A stretch of 23,040 nt of DNA from VRUE01 sp045805805 (GCA_045805805.1 JBJMKO010000018.1:1-23040); one strand, 5' to 3'. Numbered from the stretch's first letter, positions 7,359 to 18,863 are shown. Program-made: numbers and translations. The notes: generated by a model from the letters alone, not told the origin.

Positions 7359-7364
7359 ACCCTA
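7359..7364 (-). promoter_or_regulatory. Putative -10 element for the GYD-purD-purE-purB operon
   Basis: TAGGGT on the minus strand lies about 30 bases before the GYD gene ATG, leaving a short leader with an AGGAG ribosome binding site. The same hexamer is used in two leaderless starts here. A -35 is not obvious. Confidence 0.35.
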
Positions 7365-7394
7365 CGTTACGCGACCCGGGAGCGATTCGAAAGA

Positions 7395-7467
7395 GGGGTC
7401 GGGGGCGGGTATCTGGCAACTTGTGAGCCCCGAAGGGGCGGGTTGGCAGATACCCGCCCCCGACCCC
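7395..7467. repeat. Long perfect hairpin (single copy in this window)
   Basis: A 21 bp perfect stem joins 7395-7415 to 7447-7467. Its inner end is TATCTG paired with CAGATA. Beyond a G/G mismatch, CAAC pairs with GTTG, and the tip is CCCC-GAA-GGGG. GAGGGGTC/GACCCCTC flanks allow an alternative register. It begins about 19 bases after the stop of the cupredoxin gene (minus strand) and precedes the GYD promoter. It could act as a terminator, but no T-run follows on either strand. In style (long stem, internal loop, tip) it resembles families A and B. Confidence 0.8.
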
Positions 7468-7485
7468 GACCCCTCAGGGCAACCC

Positions 7486-7887
7486 TCAGTTAACGGCCGA
7501 CGTCGCCGAGGTCTTGCCGCTGACGGTCAGCGTTCCGCGCTCGTCCGAGCCGCCGGGGCAGTAGAGCGTGTATTCGCCGGCGTCCAATGTCAGCGAGAAG
7601 CTGCCGCTGAGCCCGTCGGAGAGGTTCTCCTTCTCAGCCAGGATCGTTTCGCCTTCCAGCACCTCGAACTCGGTGACCTTCGTCGTCCCCGCGTTTTCCA
7701 CCTCGAAGACGATCGGCCCAGCCGGCGCCTTGGCCGTGTTCGGCACGCAACCCGCGTCGGTCAGCTCGAAGGACATCCGCTTCGCGCCGGCTGGGACGTC
7801 TTCGCTTGCGCCGCAGGCGCTGAGGAGGGCGGCAGCGGTGGCGAGGATCGCGGTGCTGAGAACCGCACGGACGGGGATGCGCTTCAT
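7486..7887 (-). CDS. Cupredoxin-like lipoprotein resembling the N-terminal domain of EfeO
   Basis: This 133-residue exported protein has an N-terminal charged and hydrophobic segment ending LLSAC, a lipobox with Cys25 as the lipidated residue. The mature part is a cupredoxin-type beta domain (FEVENAGTTKVTEFEVLEGE, then LDAGEYTLYCPGG). This resembles the N-terminal cupredoxin domain of EfeO/iron-uptake proteins, without the M75 helical domain. It is likely a cell-surface metal-binding protein involved in iron or copper handling. Two TTAGG-N4-CCTAA sites upstream, one a 16/19 match to the DtxR/IdeR box, point to control by iron. AAGGAG precedes the ATG. No EfeU or EfeB homologue is adjacent. 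Confidence 0.75.
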   Translation of the reverse strand: MKRIPVRAVLSTAILATAAALLSACGASEDVPAGAKRMSFELTDAGCVPNTAKAPAGPIVFEVENAGTTKVTEFEVLEGETILAEKENLSDGLSGSFSLTLDAGEYTLYCPGGSDERGTLTVSGKTSATSAVN

Positions 7888-7941
7888 CTGGGACGAGCTC
7901 CTTGCTGGATCCTTGGACAGGTTAGGGCGCCCGCGTTTCTA

Positions 7942-7974
7942 TTAGGCAGCCCTAATTAGGTGGGCCTAACCTAG
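7942..7974 (-). promoter_or_regulatory. Two tandem DtxR/IdeR-like iron boxes upstream of the lipoprotein gene
   Basis: Read on the minus strand, CTAGGTTAGGCCCACCTAA (7974-7956) matches the IdeR/DtxR consensus TTAGGTTAGGCTAACCTAA at 16 of 19 positions. It is directly followed by TTAGGGCTGCCTAA (7955-7942), a second TTAGG-N4-CCTAA palindrome. They lie 55-87 bases before the cupredoxin-like gene ATG and after the stop of the lytic transglycosylase gene, so the lipoprotein gene is the only sensible target. Iron-bound DtxR family repressor would be expected to shut the gene off when iron is plentiful. Confidence 0.75.
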
Positions 7975-7995
7975 CAGGAGCGGCTCCCTATGAGC

Positions 7996-9594
7996 TCAGC
8001 CGTCGTAGCCGGCGTGAAGGTGATCGCAGTGGTCCGAGCGGGCGAAGGCCGCCCCCGGGCCGTCGAGGTCGAAGCAGTAGATCAGCTCGGTCGGGTGGGC
8101 GGGAGCGGGCAGGAAGGCGAGCGTGCGACCAAGTTCGGCACACGGGCCGTTGAAGGCGGTGTCCGTGCAGGAGACCCCGTCAACCGCGGCGATGTCCATC
8201 GCCCGTCCGAAGTAGTGGTTGGAGACGTTGCCTTCGGTCGTGTACTGGGAGTGGTCGGAGCGCAGGGCGGAGATCGTCAGCTGGTGGTCCTGGGTGATCG
8301 CCCCGATCAGGCCGACGATGCGGGGGTCGATCGCGCCGCTGGTCAGGTCGGAAAGCTCGAGGTCGTTGGAGAGGGTGAGGTTTTGCCAGTCGATCGGCGC
8401 GATCACCGCCTCGGGCAGGGTCAGCGACCATTCCACCGGCGTCGCCGTGCACTTGCCTTCCAGCCCATTGGCTTCGTCGAGGACGGCCTGGACGTACCAG
8501 GCAGCCTGGTTGTGGCTGAAGATGCCGGCGCGCAGGCTACCCCGCGACCAGACCAGCCGGGCCAGGGTGGCGGCCGAGTCGGCCGGGCTGGCGTGGCGGA
8601 TGCGCCCGTCTTCGTTGCCGTCGACGGCGTAGCGTTCCCACTCGGTCGGGTCGAGGCCGAGCGGGCCGGACGCGCGCAGCTGCTGCTTGCTCATCCCGGT
8701 GCCGAAGTTCGACTCGAGCCGGGCGATCGCGGTGAGCGCCCAGACACCGCGGCGGCCGAGGCCGTAGCGGCTGGCGGCACTCTCGAAGGTGCTCAGGTAG
8801 CTCTCCGGGACTTCCCTGCGCCGATCCTTGGCGAGCGTGCAGCTCAGCTCCTGCAGTTGCGGCGTCAGCGAGAAAGCGCCGCCGGCAGAGCCGATCGAGC
8901 TGTAGCAGGAGGCGTTGGCGAGGACCTCGGCGACGTACCAATCGGCGTGGTTGTAGGCGTAGATCGCGCTGTAGGTGTCACCCGGCATGCCCGCTGCGCG
9001 CAGGTACCTGGCGGCGGCGAAGATCGCGTCTTCGGGGTTGTATGGGTCAGCGACACCGTCGCCGTTGGCATCGACTCCATACATGTCCCAGGTCGAGGAG
9101 AGGAACTGCATCCAGCCGATCGCGCCGGCCGAGGAGACGTTGAGGTTGGTGCCGAAAGCCGTCTCGATCTCGTTGATGCCGGCCAGGACAGCGGGGCCCT
9201 GGGGCCCGAGCTCGTAGGCGGCCGCGGCTCGCTGGTAGATCGGGATCAGGATCGGCGGCACGCCCGAAGAGGCGCAGCCGGAGCTGGGGATCGAGGGAAT
9301 GGCGAAGGCTTTGCTGGGGGCCGACGGCGCGGGGGCGCCCCCGTCGGGCTCGGACGAAGGGGTCGGTTCGGTCGGCGGCGGAGCTGCCTTGGCTTTACCG
9401 GCCGACGTTCCGCCGGTTGCCCCCGGTGTCGCGGAGGAGGCTGTCGGAGGCGGCGCCGCGAGGGTGGCTCCCTGCTGGATCGGCGCCGGAGCAGCGGTTT
9501 CGCTGGCCGGTTCCGTGGGGGCTTCTTCGGCTAGAGCGGATGGGACGCCAACCGAAAGGCCGGCGAGCGCGATGAGGAGGCCGATCCTTTTCAT
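7996..9594 (-). CDS. Secreted multidomain peptidoglycan hydrolase: two transglycosylase-like domains plus a C-terminal LAS-type peptidase-like domain
   Basis: The 532-residue protein has a signal peptide (residues 1-22, cut after ALA), then a Pro/Ala/Ser-rich linker to about residue 105. The first domain (about 112-225) is a lytic transglycosylase of the SLT type: AGINEIETAFG with the likely catalytic Glu144, SSAGAIGWMQFLSSTW, and a Ca-loop-like DANGDGVADPYNPEDAI. The second (about 275-375) repeats the pattern: ARLESNFG (Glu294), ASGPLGLDPTEW, DGNEDGRI. The last part (about 405-532) has HYFGRAMD (His460, Asp467) and CDHLH (His525, His527), a zinc-site pattern of M15/LAS-type peptidases. It overlaps the preceding gene by four bases (ATGA). 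Confidence 0.82.
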   Translation of the reverse strand: MKRIGLLIALAGLSVGVPSALAEEAPTEPASETAAPAPIQQGATLAAPPPTASSATPGATGGTSAGKAKAAPPPTEPTPSSEPDGGAPAPSAPSKAFAIPSIPSSGCASSGVPPILIPIYQRAAAAYELGPQGPAVLAGINEIETAFGTNLNVSSAGAIGWMQFLSSTWDMYGVDANGDGVADPYNPEDAIFAAARYLRAAGMPGDTYSAIYAYNHADWYVAEVLANASCYSSIGSAGGAFSLTPQLQELSCTLAKDRRREVPESYLSTFESAASRYGLGRRGVWALTAIARLESNFGTGMSKQQLRASGPLGLDPTEWERYAVDGNEDGRIRHASPADSAATLARLVWSRGSLRAGIFSHNQAAWYVQAVLDEANGLEGKCTATPVEWSLTLPEAVIAPIDWQNLTLSNDLELSDLTSGAIDPRIVGLIGAITQDHQLTISALRSDHSQYTTEGNVSNHYFGRAMDIAAVDGVSCTDTAFNGPCAELGRTLAFLPAPAHPTELIYCFDLDGPGAAFARSDHCDHLHAGYDG

Positions 9595-10523
9595 CCCAGA
9601 ACGTCCGTCACTTGCCAGTCGCCGGACTTCTCATCTTGCTTCACGTCGATCCGCAGCTCGCTGGTGACGCCCACCCGCAGCAGCGAGACGCTGAGCGTGT
9701 GGATATCGCCGTGCCGCGGACCGGGCACCACGTTCACGACCTTGGCCTTCGGCACCTTCACGTCCGCGGGCAGCCGCGGCGGTCGCTGCAGTAGCGCGCG
9801 CGCCAGCCGGGGGCTTGCCGTCTCTCCGAAGGCGGTGCGCACCCCGGCGTCGGAGCGGCCGGTCTCGTAGAGGACGAAGGCCCCGGCGAACCTCCGGGCG
9901 ACCTTCATCGCTGCCGGGCCGGCGGGCACCGCCTTTGCGGCCGTCGACGATGAGGCGGAGGCGGTGGAGAAGGTCGCCGCGGTCTCTACAGGCGCGGAAC
10001 CGGCCGCTTCGCCGGGTTCTTCGCTGGCCGCCGGCGGACCGGGGTTCGCGGGTGAGGTTTCGCCACCACCGTCGGGCGTGAAGTCGGGAGCGGCTCCCTG
10101 CAGGTCGGGCGCGGTAGCGGTCGCCTCAGGAGCGGAACGGACCACCGCGACCGCCGGTGCCCGGGTCGCCTTCTCAGAGGTCGTGGTGCCGCCGCCGCTG
10201 CTCGACGCCCAGGCGAGGCCGAGCACACCGGCGCCCGCCGCCGCCAGTACCAGCACGGTGGCTCCTGCTCCGCGCAGCGGAACTCCCATGCCCTCGGCAC
10301 GCTCAGCGAGCGGCCAGGCCAGTCTCCGCTCGAATGCCCAGGCAACTCGCTCGAACGGCCACTTGAGGAACTCGGAAGCGCTTCGCAGCCGCGCGCCGCC
10401 GTTCCAGACGAGTCGCTCTCGCACCGCTAGCCCGACGTCGCCCGTGCGCTCAGCCGCGCGGGCGAGCAGCGCGCGGGTACGCGGCGCCCTGTGCCCGGCG
10501 TTGATTTGGCGTTGTCGGATCAT
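9591..10523 (-). CDS. Single-pass membrane protein of unknown function, co-transcribed with the peptidoglycan hydrolase
   Basis: This protein of 310 residues from the ATG at 10523 is not recognised as a known family. It has a basic cytoplasmic N-terminus (about 90 residues, rich in Arg), one membrane segment (ATVLVLAAAGAGVLGLAW), a long Pro/Ala/Glu/Thr-rich linker, and a folded C-terminal part beginning AMKVARRFAGAFVLYETG. That last part resembles small extracytoplasmic domains (DUF-like, NTF2-type) but I cannot assign it. The stop overlaps the ATG of the hydrolase as ATGA, suggesting a cell-wall role. The frame is open to an upstream ATG at 10628. I preferred 10523 because the upstream stretch is very basic and has irregular codon use. 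Confidence 0.7.
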   Translation of the reverse strand: MIRQRQINAGHRAPRTRALLARAAERTGDVGLAVRERLVWNGGARLRSASEFLKWPFERVAWAFERRLAWPLAERAEGMGVPLRGAGATVLVLAAAGAGVLGLAWASSSGGGTTTSEKATRAPAVAVVRSAPEATATAPDLQGAAPDFTPDGGGETSPANPGPPAASEEPGEAAGSAPVETAATFSTASASSSTAAKAVPAGPAAMKVARRFAGAFVLYETGRSDAGVRTAFGETASPRLARALLQRPPRLPADVKVPKAKVVNVVPGPRHGDIHTLSVSLLRVGVTSELRIDVKQDEKSGDWQVTDVLG

Positions 10524-10676
10524 CTGGTCGAGGGTTCCAAGTCTACGTCGGAATTTCGTCCAGATTCCTGAAATCCGGCGCCTGGATTTCGATTTCCCAA
10601 CGTGGCTCCCCTGCCATTTCAGCAGCATTGTCGAACATCTTGTTAACCAATTTCTAAATGGCTCGATGCGGCGAGG

Positions 10677-13248
<2,572 letters not shown>

Positions 13249-13262
<14 letters not shown>

Positions 13263-13557
13263 CTACGACCTTCCCTTCCAGTTCCGCGAGCCTGCGCTCC
13301 AGGATCAGCACCTTCTCGACCCCGGCCAGGTTCAGGCCTTCGGCGGTCAACCGCTGGATCCGCCGCAGCAGCGCGACGTCGCGCTGGGAGAAGAGGCGGG
13401 TGTTCTTGGGGGAGCGCTTGGGATGGATCAGGCCGCGCGCCTCGTACATGCGGAGCGTCTGTGGGTGCATGTGCGCAAGCTCGGCGGCGACCGAGATCAT
13501 GAAGACGCCGCGATCGGAATCGATCGAGACGTCGATGCGTTCTCGCCGCACGCTCAC
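13249..13557 (-). CDS. hspR: HspR, MerR-family heat-shock repressor
   Basis: This 102-residue MerR-type regulator represses the dnaK operon in actinobacteria, using DnaK as co-repressor. It contains the winged-helix region FMISVAAELAHMHPQTLRMY, EARGLIHPKRSPKNTRLFSQ and a short C-terminal coiled coil (VEKVLILERRLAELEGKV). The sequence MISVAAELAHMHPQTLRMYE is typical of HspR. The start is taken as GTG at 13557; a second GTG at 13551 is possible. It sits between dnaJ and clpB, and overlaps clpB by 14 bases. The usual HAIR operator (CTTGAGT-N7-ACTCAAG) is not found upstream of dnaK here, so its target site may differ. Confidence 0.93.
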
Positions 13558-13575
13558 AGCCCACCACCACCCCTG

Positions 13576-13622
13576 TTCCGGTGCGCTTTATGCACCTGTG
13601 AGGTCCAAAAGGCGCACCGGAA
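13576..13622. repeat. Inverted repeat between dnaJ and hspR
   Basis: TTCCGGTGCGC (13576-13586) pairs perfectly with GCGCACCGGAA (13612-13622). Inside, TTT can pair with AAA past a bulged G, and ACCT-GTG-AGGT forms the tip. It fills almost the whole 67-base gap between the dnaJ stop (13625) and the hspR start (13557). As RNA it could cap or attenuate the dnaK-grpE-dnaJ message, lowering hspR and clpB expression, or be a processing site. It has no T-run. Confidence 0.75.
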
Positions 13623-13624
13623 GC

Positions 13625-14734
13625 TCATCGGCGGCTCGCTTTCGCCAGCAGGTCGGCTCGCGGGTCGGTGCCGTTGAAGGCCTCGGCCAGCTTCGCCGCC
13701 GCGGCCTCCTGCTCCTCGGTCAGCTTCTCCGGCATCTCGATCTCGAGCCGGTAGCGGATGTCGCCGCGTCCCTTGCCGCGCGGCTTCGGCGCGCCCTCGC
13801 CGCGCAGCCGCTGGATCGAGCCGTGCTTGGTGCCGGCGCCGACCTTGATCTTCTTCGTGCCGTCCAGGGTCGGCACCTCGATCGTCGCCCCGCGCAGCGC
13901 CTCGGCGATCGTGATCGGCACCGTCACCTCGAGGTTGCCGCCGTCCAGCCGCTTGAAAACCGGCGACGCCGCTACGCGAGTCACCACGAAGAGCTCGCCG
14001 GGAGGACCGCCGCGCCGGCCCGCCTCGCCCTTGCCGGCGAGGCGGATGCGCGCCCCGTTCTTGACCCCGGCGGGGATGTTCGCCTTGTAGCGCTTGGTCT
14101 GCTGGGTCAGGCCGCTGCCGCCACAGGTCGTGCAGGGGTCCTCGATGATCTGGCCGGCGCCGCCGCACTGCGGGCAGGGCTGGCTGATCGAGAAGAAGCC
14201 CTGGCTCTGCGCGTCGATTCCCCGCCCTTCGCAGCGTGGGCAGGTGACCGGGCTGGTCCCCGGCTTCGCCCCGCTGCCGTGACAGGTCGGACAGCGTTCG
14301 GCCTTCGGCACGGTGACGTCGACCTGGGCGCCGTTGACCGCCTGGTCGAAGCTGAGGCTGATCTCGGTTTCGAGATCGCGGCCGCGCGCCTGCTGCGGTT
14401 GCGGGCGTCCGCCGCCCCCGCCGCGACTGAAGAGGTTGGAGAAGATGTCACTGACGTCGAAGCTTCCGCCCCCCGGTCCGAACGGTCCGCCGCCGGGTCC
14501 GCCGCCGCCGCCGACCCCGCCGAACATCCCGCCCGCGTCGTATTCCCTGCGCTTCTCGGGATCCGAAAGCGTGTCGTAGGCCCCCTGAACTTCCTTGAAC
14601 TTCTCCTCGGCCTTCGGATCGTCGGGATTGCGGTCAGGGTGGTACTTGCGCGCCAGCTTCCGGTACGCCTTCTTGACCTCCTCCTCGGAGGCACCCTTGG
14701 CGACGCCAAGCACCTTGTAGAGATCCTCAGCCAC
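13625..14734 (-). CDS. dnaJ: Chaperone DnaJ, type I
   Basis: This 369-residue Hsp40 is the co-chaperone that stimulates DnaK ATPase and delivers substrates. The J domain (1-66) has HPD at 32-34 in ARKYHPDRNPDDPKAEEKF. A Gly/Phe-rich region follows (FGGVGGGGGPGGGPFGP). The zinc-binding domain has four CxxCxGxG repeats: CPTCHGSG, CPRCEGRG, CPQCGGAG and CTTCGGSG. The C-terminal substrate domains end with YRLEIEMPEKLTEEQ. The start is GTG at 14734, three bases after the grpE stop, so translation is probably coupled. Two dnaJ paralogues are common in actinobacteria; this is the operon copy. Confidence 0.97.
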   Translation of the reverse strand: MAEDLYKVLGVAKGASEEEVKKAYRKLARKYHPDRNPDDPKAEEKFKEVQGAYDTLSDPEKRREYDAGGMFGGVGGGGGPGGGPFGPGGGSFDVSDIFSNLFSRGGGGGRPQPQQARGRDLETEISLSFDQAVNGAQVDVTVPKAERCPTCHGSGAKPGTSPVTCPRCEGRGIDAQSQGFFSISQPCPQCGGAGQIIEDPCTTCGGSGLTQQTKRYKANIPAGVKNGARIRLAGKGEAGRRGGPPGELFVVTRVAASPVFKRLDGGNLEVTVPITIAEALRGATIEVPTLDGTKKIKVGAGTKHGSIQRLRGEGAPKPRGKGRGDIRYRLEIEMPEKLTEEQEAAAAKLAEAFNGTDPRADLLAKASRR

Positions 14735-14737
14735 GCC

Positions 14738-15393
14738 TTACTCGCTCACCACCACACGAGCCGGCCGGATCAACTGATCCCCGAGCTTGTAGCCCTTCTG
14801 CAGGACCTCGACGACCACCCCGGACTCCACCCCCTCCGCGGCAACCGTAGAAAGCGCTTCATGAGCAGTCGGGTCGAACCTCACCCCAGCGGGATCGACC
14901 GCCTCGACCCCATTCCGACTCAGCGAGTCCCGCAAGCTCCGGAACACGAGTAGCACCCCATGAGAAAGTCCATCCTCGGAGTCTCCCTCCGGATCCAACC
15001 CCGCAGCCTGAATAGCCCGCTCCAGATCATCCAGAGCCGACACCACCTCTCGAATTACCTCAGCTTTTCCCCGAGCGGCGGCAGCCTGAACCTCGGCCGC
15101 CATCCGCTTCCGGTAGTTCTCGAAATCGGCCTGAGCGCGCTTCGCCAGTTCGAGGTACTCGTCCCGCTCCCGCTGCGTGTCCGCCAACAGGGCATCGATA
15201 TCGCTCTCAACTCGATCGGCATCGGGACTTTCAGCTTTAGCTTCCGAGCTCTCGGTGTTTCCCGTCTCACCCGCGGGTGGCGTAGGTGATGGGGGGGTCG
15301 AGGACGGACCGTGGCCCGCCCGCAGCGCCCCCCCATCACCTACGACAGGACCCGCGGTCGACCGCTCATGGGAATCGCCGTCATGAGGAGCCG

Positions 15394-15397
<4 letters not shown>
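14738..15397 (-). CDS. grpE: Nucleotide exchange factor GrpE with a repeat-derived N-terminal segment
   Basis: This GrpE (219 residues) releases ADP from DnaK. The conserved part starts near residue 67 (DTQRERDEYLELAKRAQADF, ENYRKRMAAEVQ), a long coiled coil. It ends with the beta domain GVRFDPTAHEALSTVAAEG and VLQKGYKLGDQLIRPARVVVSE. The GTG start at 15397 overlaps the dnaK stop (GTGA). Residues about 14-43 are encoded by a family A palindromic element read antisense (GGALRAGHGPSSTPPSPTPP). Its 87 bp length keeps frame. This lies in the normally disordered N-terminal tail, so function is probably unaffected. A downstream TTG start near residue 63 would exclude it but would leave a gap of about 185 bases after dnaK. 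Confidence 0.93.
15271..15357 (+). repeat. Family A structured palindromic element, copy 2, inside grpE
   Basis: This 87 bp copy has the outer stem CCGCGGGT (15271-15278) with ACCCGCGG (15350-15357). The second stem GTAGGTGATGGGGGGG (15282-15297) pairs over all 16 bases with 15328-15343. Fixed blocks GGC, TCGAGGA (15298-15304), CCCGCAGCG (15319-15327) and GACAGG are identical to the other copies. The tip CGGAC-CGTG-GCCCG has one A/C mismatch. The element is inserted in the 5' part of the grpE frame, and its length is a multiple of three. Confidence 0.92.
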
Positions 15398-17301
<1,904 letters not shown>

Positions 17302-17347
17302 TATCAAGTACCTCCGGTTCTTTTCGTCTGCCTAAGAAATCTAAGCG

Positions 17348-17385
17348 TCAGTATGGCAGATCGTTTAGTCGTGCAAAACCTTTGC
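17348..17385 (-). promoter_or_regulatory. Candidate dnaK promoter and overlapping inverted repeat
   Basis: On the minus strand TTGCAC (17376-17371) and TACTGA (17353-17348) are 17 bases apart, a weak sigma-70-like pair. The palindrome GCAAA-ACC-TTTGC (17373-17385) overlaps the -35 and could be an operator. A direct repeat CTAAG-AAAT-CTAAG lies just downstream (17332-17345). The canonical HAIR sequence is absent, so one of these might be the HspR site. This is inference from position. The 17302-17468 gap also has to hold the promoter of the divergent phosphoesterase gene, which I could not define. Confidence 0.35.
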
Positions 17386-17468
17386 GCGTATGGTGGGTTG
17401 GGGACAAGGGAGGCGCCTCTACGTAATCGACCCCGGCAGCGGTAGGTCGCGACGAAGAGGAGAACAAC

Positions 17469-18722
17469 TTGATTCACGCTCACGGCTCGATCCGGCGGAT
17501 GGCGGTCTTGCTCGCCATGACCGCGGCGACGATCTTCGCCCTGCTTCCCGCCCTGGCCTCGGCCAAGGCGGCGGAGGACCATGGTCACCACCAGGGCCAC
17601 GAGGCCAACCAGGGCAAGGCCGACAAAGGCATGAACCCTGGCAGAGGCAAGGAAGTCACGGTGATGACCCGCAACCTCTATCTCGGCGCCGACCTGGGCC
17701 CGCCGATCGGAGCCAAAAGCGTCGGCGAATTCACCGAGCTCAACGGCCAGGTCCTGCGCGAAGTGACCGCCAACGACTTCCCCGTCCGCGCCAAGGGGCT
17801 GGCGCAGGAGATCCTCAAGAAGAAGCCGGACTTGGTCGGCCTGCAGGAGGTCTCGCTCTGGCGCACCGCGCCGCCGAGCCTCGAACCCCTGCTCAACTCG
17901 GGCGCGGTCCCAACCGCGACCGCGGTCCGCTACGACTACCTCGTCGAGCTGCTGGCCCAGCTCAACAAGGGCAAAGGGAAAGGCGGCAAAGGCAAGCCGC
18001 AGTACCGCGTTGCGATCTCACAGGACGAGTTCGACTTCGAAGCCCCCGCCAACGAGAACGGCGTGGCTGGCGATGGGCCGAACAGCCTGATTCCCAATGC
18101 CGAGATCAACGGCCGCCTGACGATGCGCGACGTGATCCTTGTCCGGAACGGTGCCGGCGTCACCTTCAAGCGACCCCGGGGGGCCCATTTCGCCAACCTG
18201 CTGACCGAGACAATCTCCGGCGTCAAAATCGTCGTCACCCGCGGCTGGGTCGCGATCGACGCCAAGGTGCGGGGCAGCCACGCCTTCCGCTTCGTCAACA
18301 CCCATCTCGAGGCGTTCGACCCCGCCACCCAGGTGCCGAGCATCCGCGCCCTGCAGGCGGGCGAGCTGGTCGCCCCGGGTGGGCCGGCAACGACCAAACT
18401 CCCGGTCATCCTCCTCGGCGATCTCAACTCCGACAACGACACGGTCGAACCGGGCGACCGCCAGGCCTACGAAACCCTGATCGCGGCCGGGATGCGTGAG
18501 CGCAGCACCAACGACCCGCTCGGCTGCTGCCTCAAGTCGAGCTTGCTCGCGGTCGGCGCCGGTGGCAGCGTCGCCGACTTCGACCACCAGGTAGACCACG
18601 TGATGACCCGCGATCCGAAAGAAATAAAGCTGAAGAGCTCATTCGTAACCGGCCGCCAACCCGTAAACGGATTCTGGGATTCAGACCACGCCGGCCTCTA
18701 CAGCGCCCTCCGCTTTCGCTGA
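17469..18722 (+). CDS. Secreted endonuclease/exonuclease/phosphatase (EEP) family protein
   Basis: The 417-residue exported protein has a signal peptide (AVLLAMTAATIFALLPALASA), followed by a His/Gly/Lys-rich linker and one EEP domain (DNase I-like metal-dependent phosphoesterases). Active-site blocks are VMTRNLYLGADLG, LVGLQEVSLW (metal-binding Glu), FRFVNTHLEAFD, VILLGDLNSDND, and the terminal WDSDHAGLYS with the catalytic Asp-His. It could cleave nucleic acid, phospholipid or another phosphodiester; the substrate cannot be read from sequence. The start is TTG at 17469, supported by AGAGGAG six bases upstream. Codons in the last 110 bases end in A or C more than the rest. It is divergent from dnaK. 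Confidence 0.85.
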   Translation: MIHAHGSIRRMAVLLAMTAATIFALLPALASAKAAEDHGHHQGHEANQGKADKGMNPGRGKEVTVMTRNLYLGADLGPPIGAKSVGEFTELNGQVLREVTANDFPVRAKGLAQEILKKKPDLVGLQEVSLWRTAPPSLEPLLNSGAVPTATAVRYDYLVELLAQLNKGKGKGGKGKPQYRVAISQDEFDFEAPANENGVAGDGPNSLIPNAEINGRLTMRDVILVRNGAGVTFKRPRGAHFANLLTETISGVKIVVTRGWVAIDAKVRGSHAFRFVNTHLEAFDPATQVPSIRALQAGELVAPGGPATTKLPVILLGDLNSDNDTVEPGDRQAYETLIAAGMRERSTNDPLGCCLKSSLLAVGAGGSVADFDHQVDHVMTRDPKEIKLKSSFVTGRQPVNGFWDSDHAGLYSALRFR

Positions 18723-18746
18723 AAACCAGCTGACAACAAGCTGATC

Positions 18747-18863
18747 TAGAGCCCGCCCCGGTAGGGGTGGAGCGTCTTGTACTTTTTCGCGAGCGCGGTT
18801 CGAGCGCCAGCAGTCGCCGCCTCTCGAAAAAGTTAAGCGGAACCCCTACCGGGGCGGGCTCTA
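18747..18863. repeat. Family B structured element, copy 1
   Basis: A perfect 21 bp outer stem (18747-18767 with 18843-18863) encloses an asymmetric internal loop: TGGAGCGTCTTGTAC on the left and GTTAAGCGGAA on the right. Then TTTTTCG pairs with CGAAAAA, closing a variable core of about 25-30 bases. The right arm contains the stop codon of the cytochrome c gene (minus strand). The left end lies 24 bases after the stop of the phosphoesterase gene. As the two genes converge, it might also serve as a two-way terminator. Copy 2 is at 21718-21833. Confidence 0.88.

Noticed and set aside
18747..18863. Possible 5S rRNA fragment, because of GTTAAGC
   Set aside because: Only seven bases resemble 5S rRNA; the fold and the remaining sequence do not.
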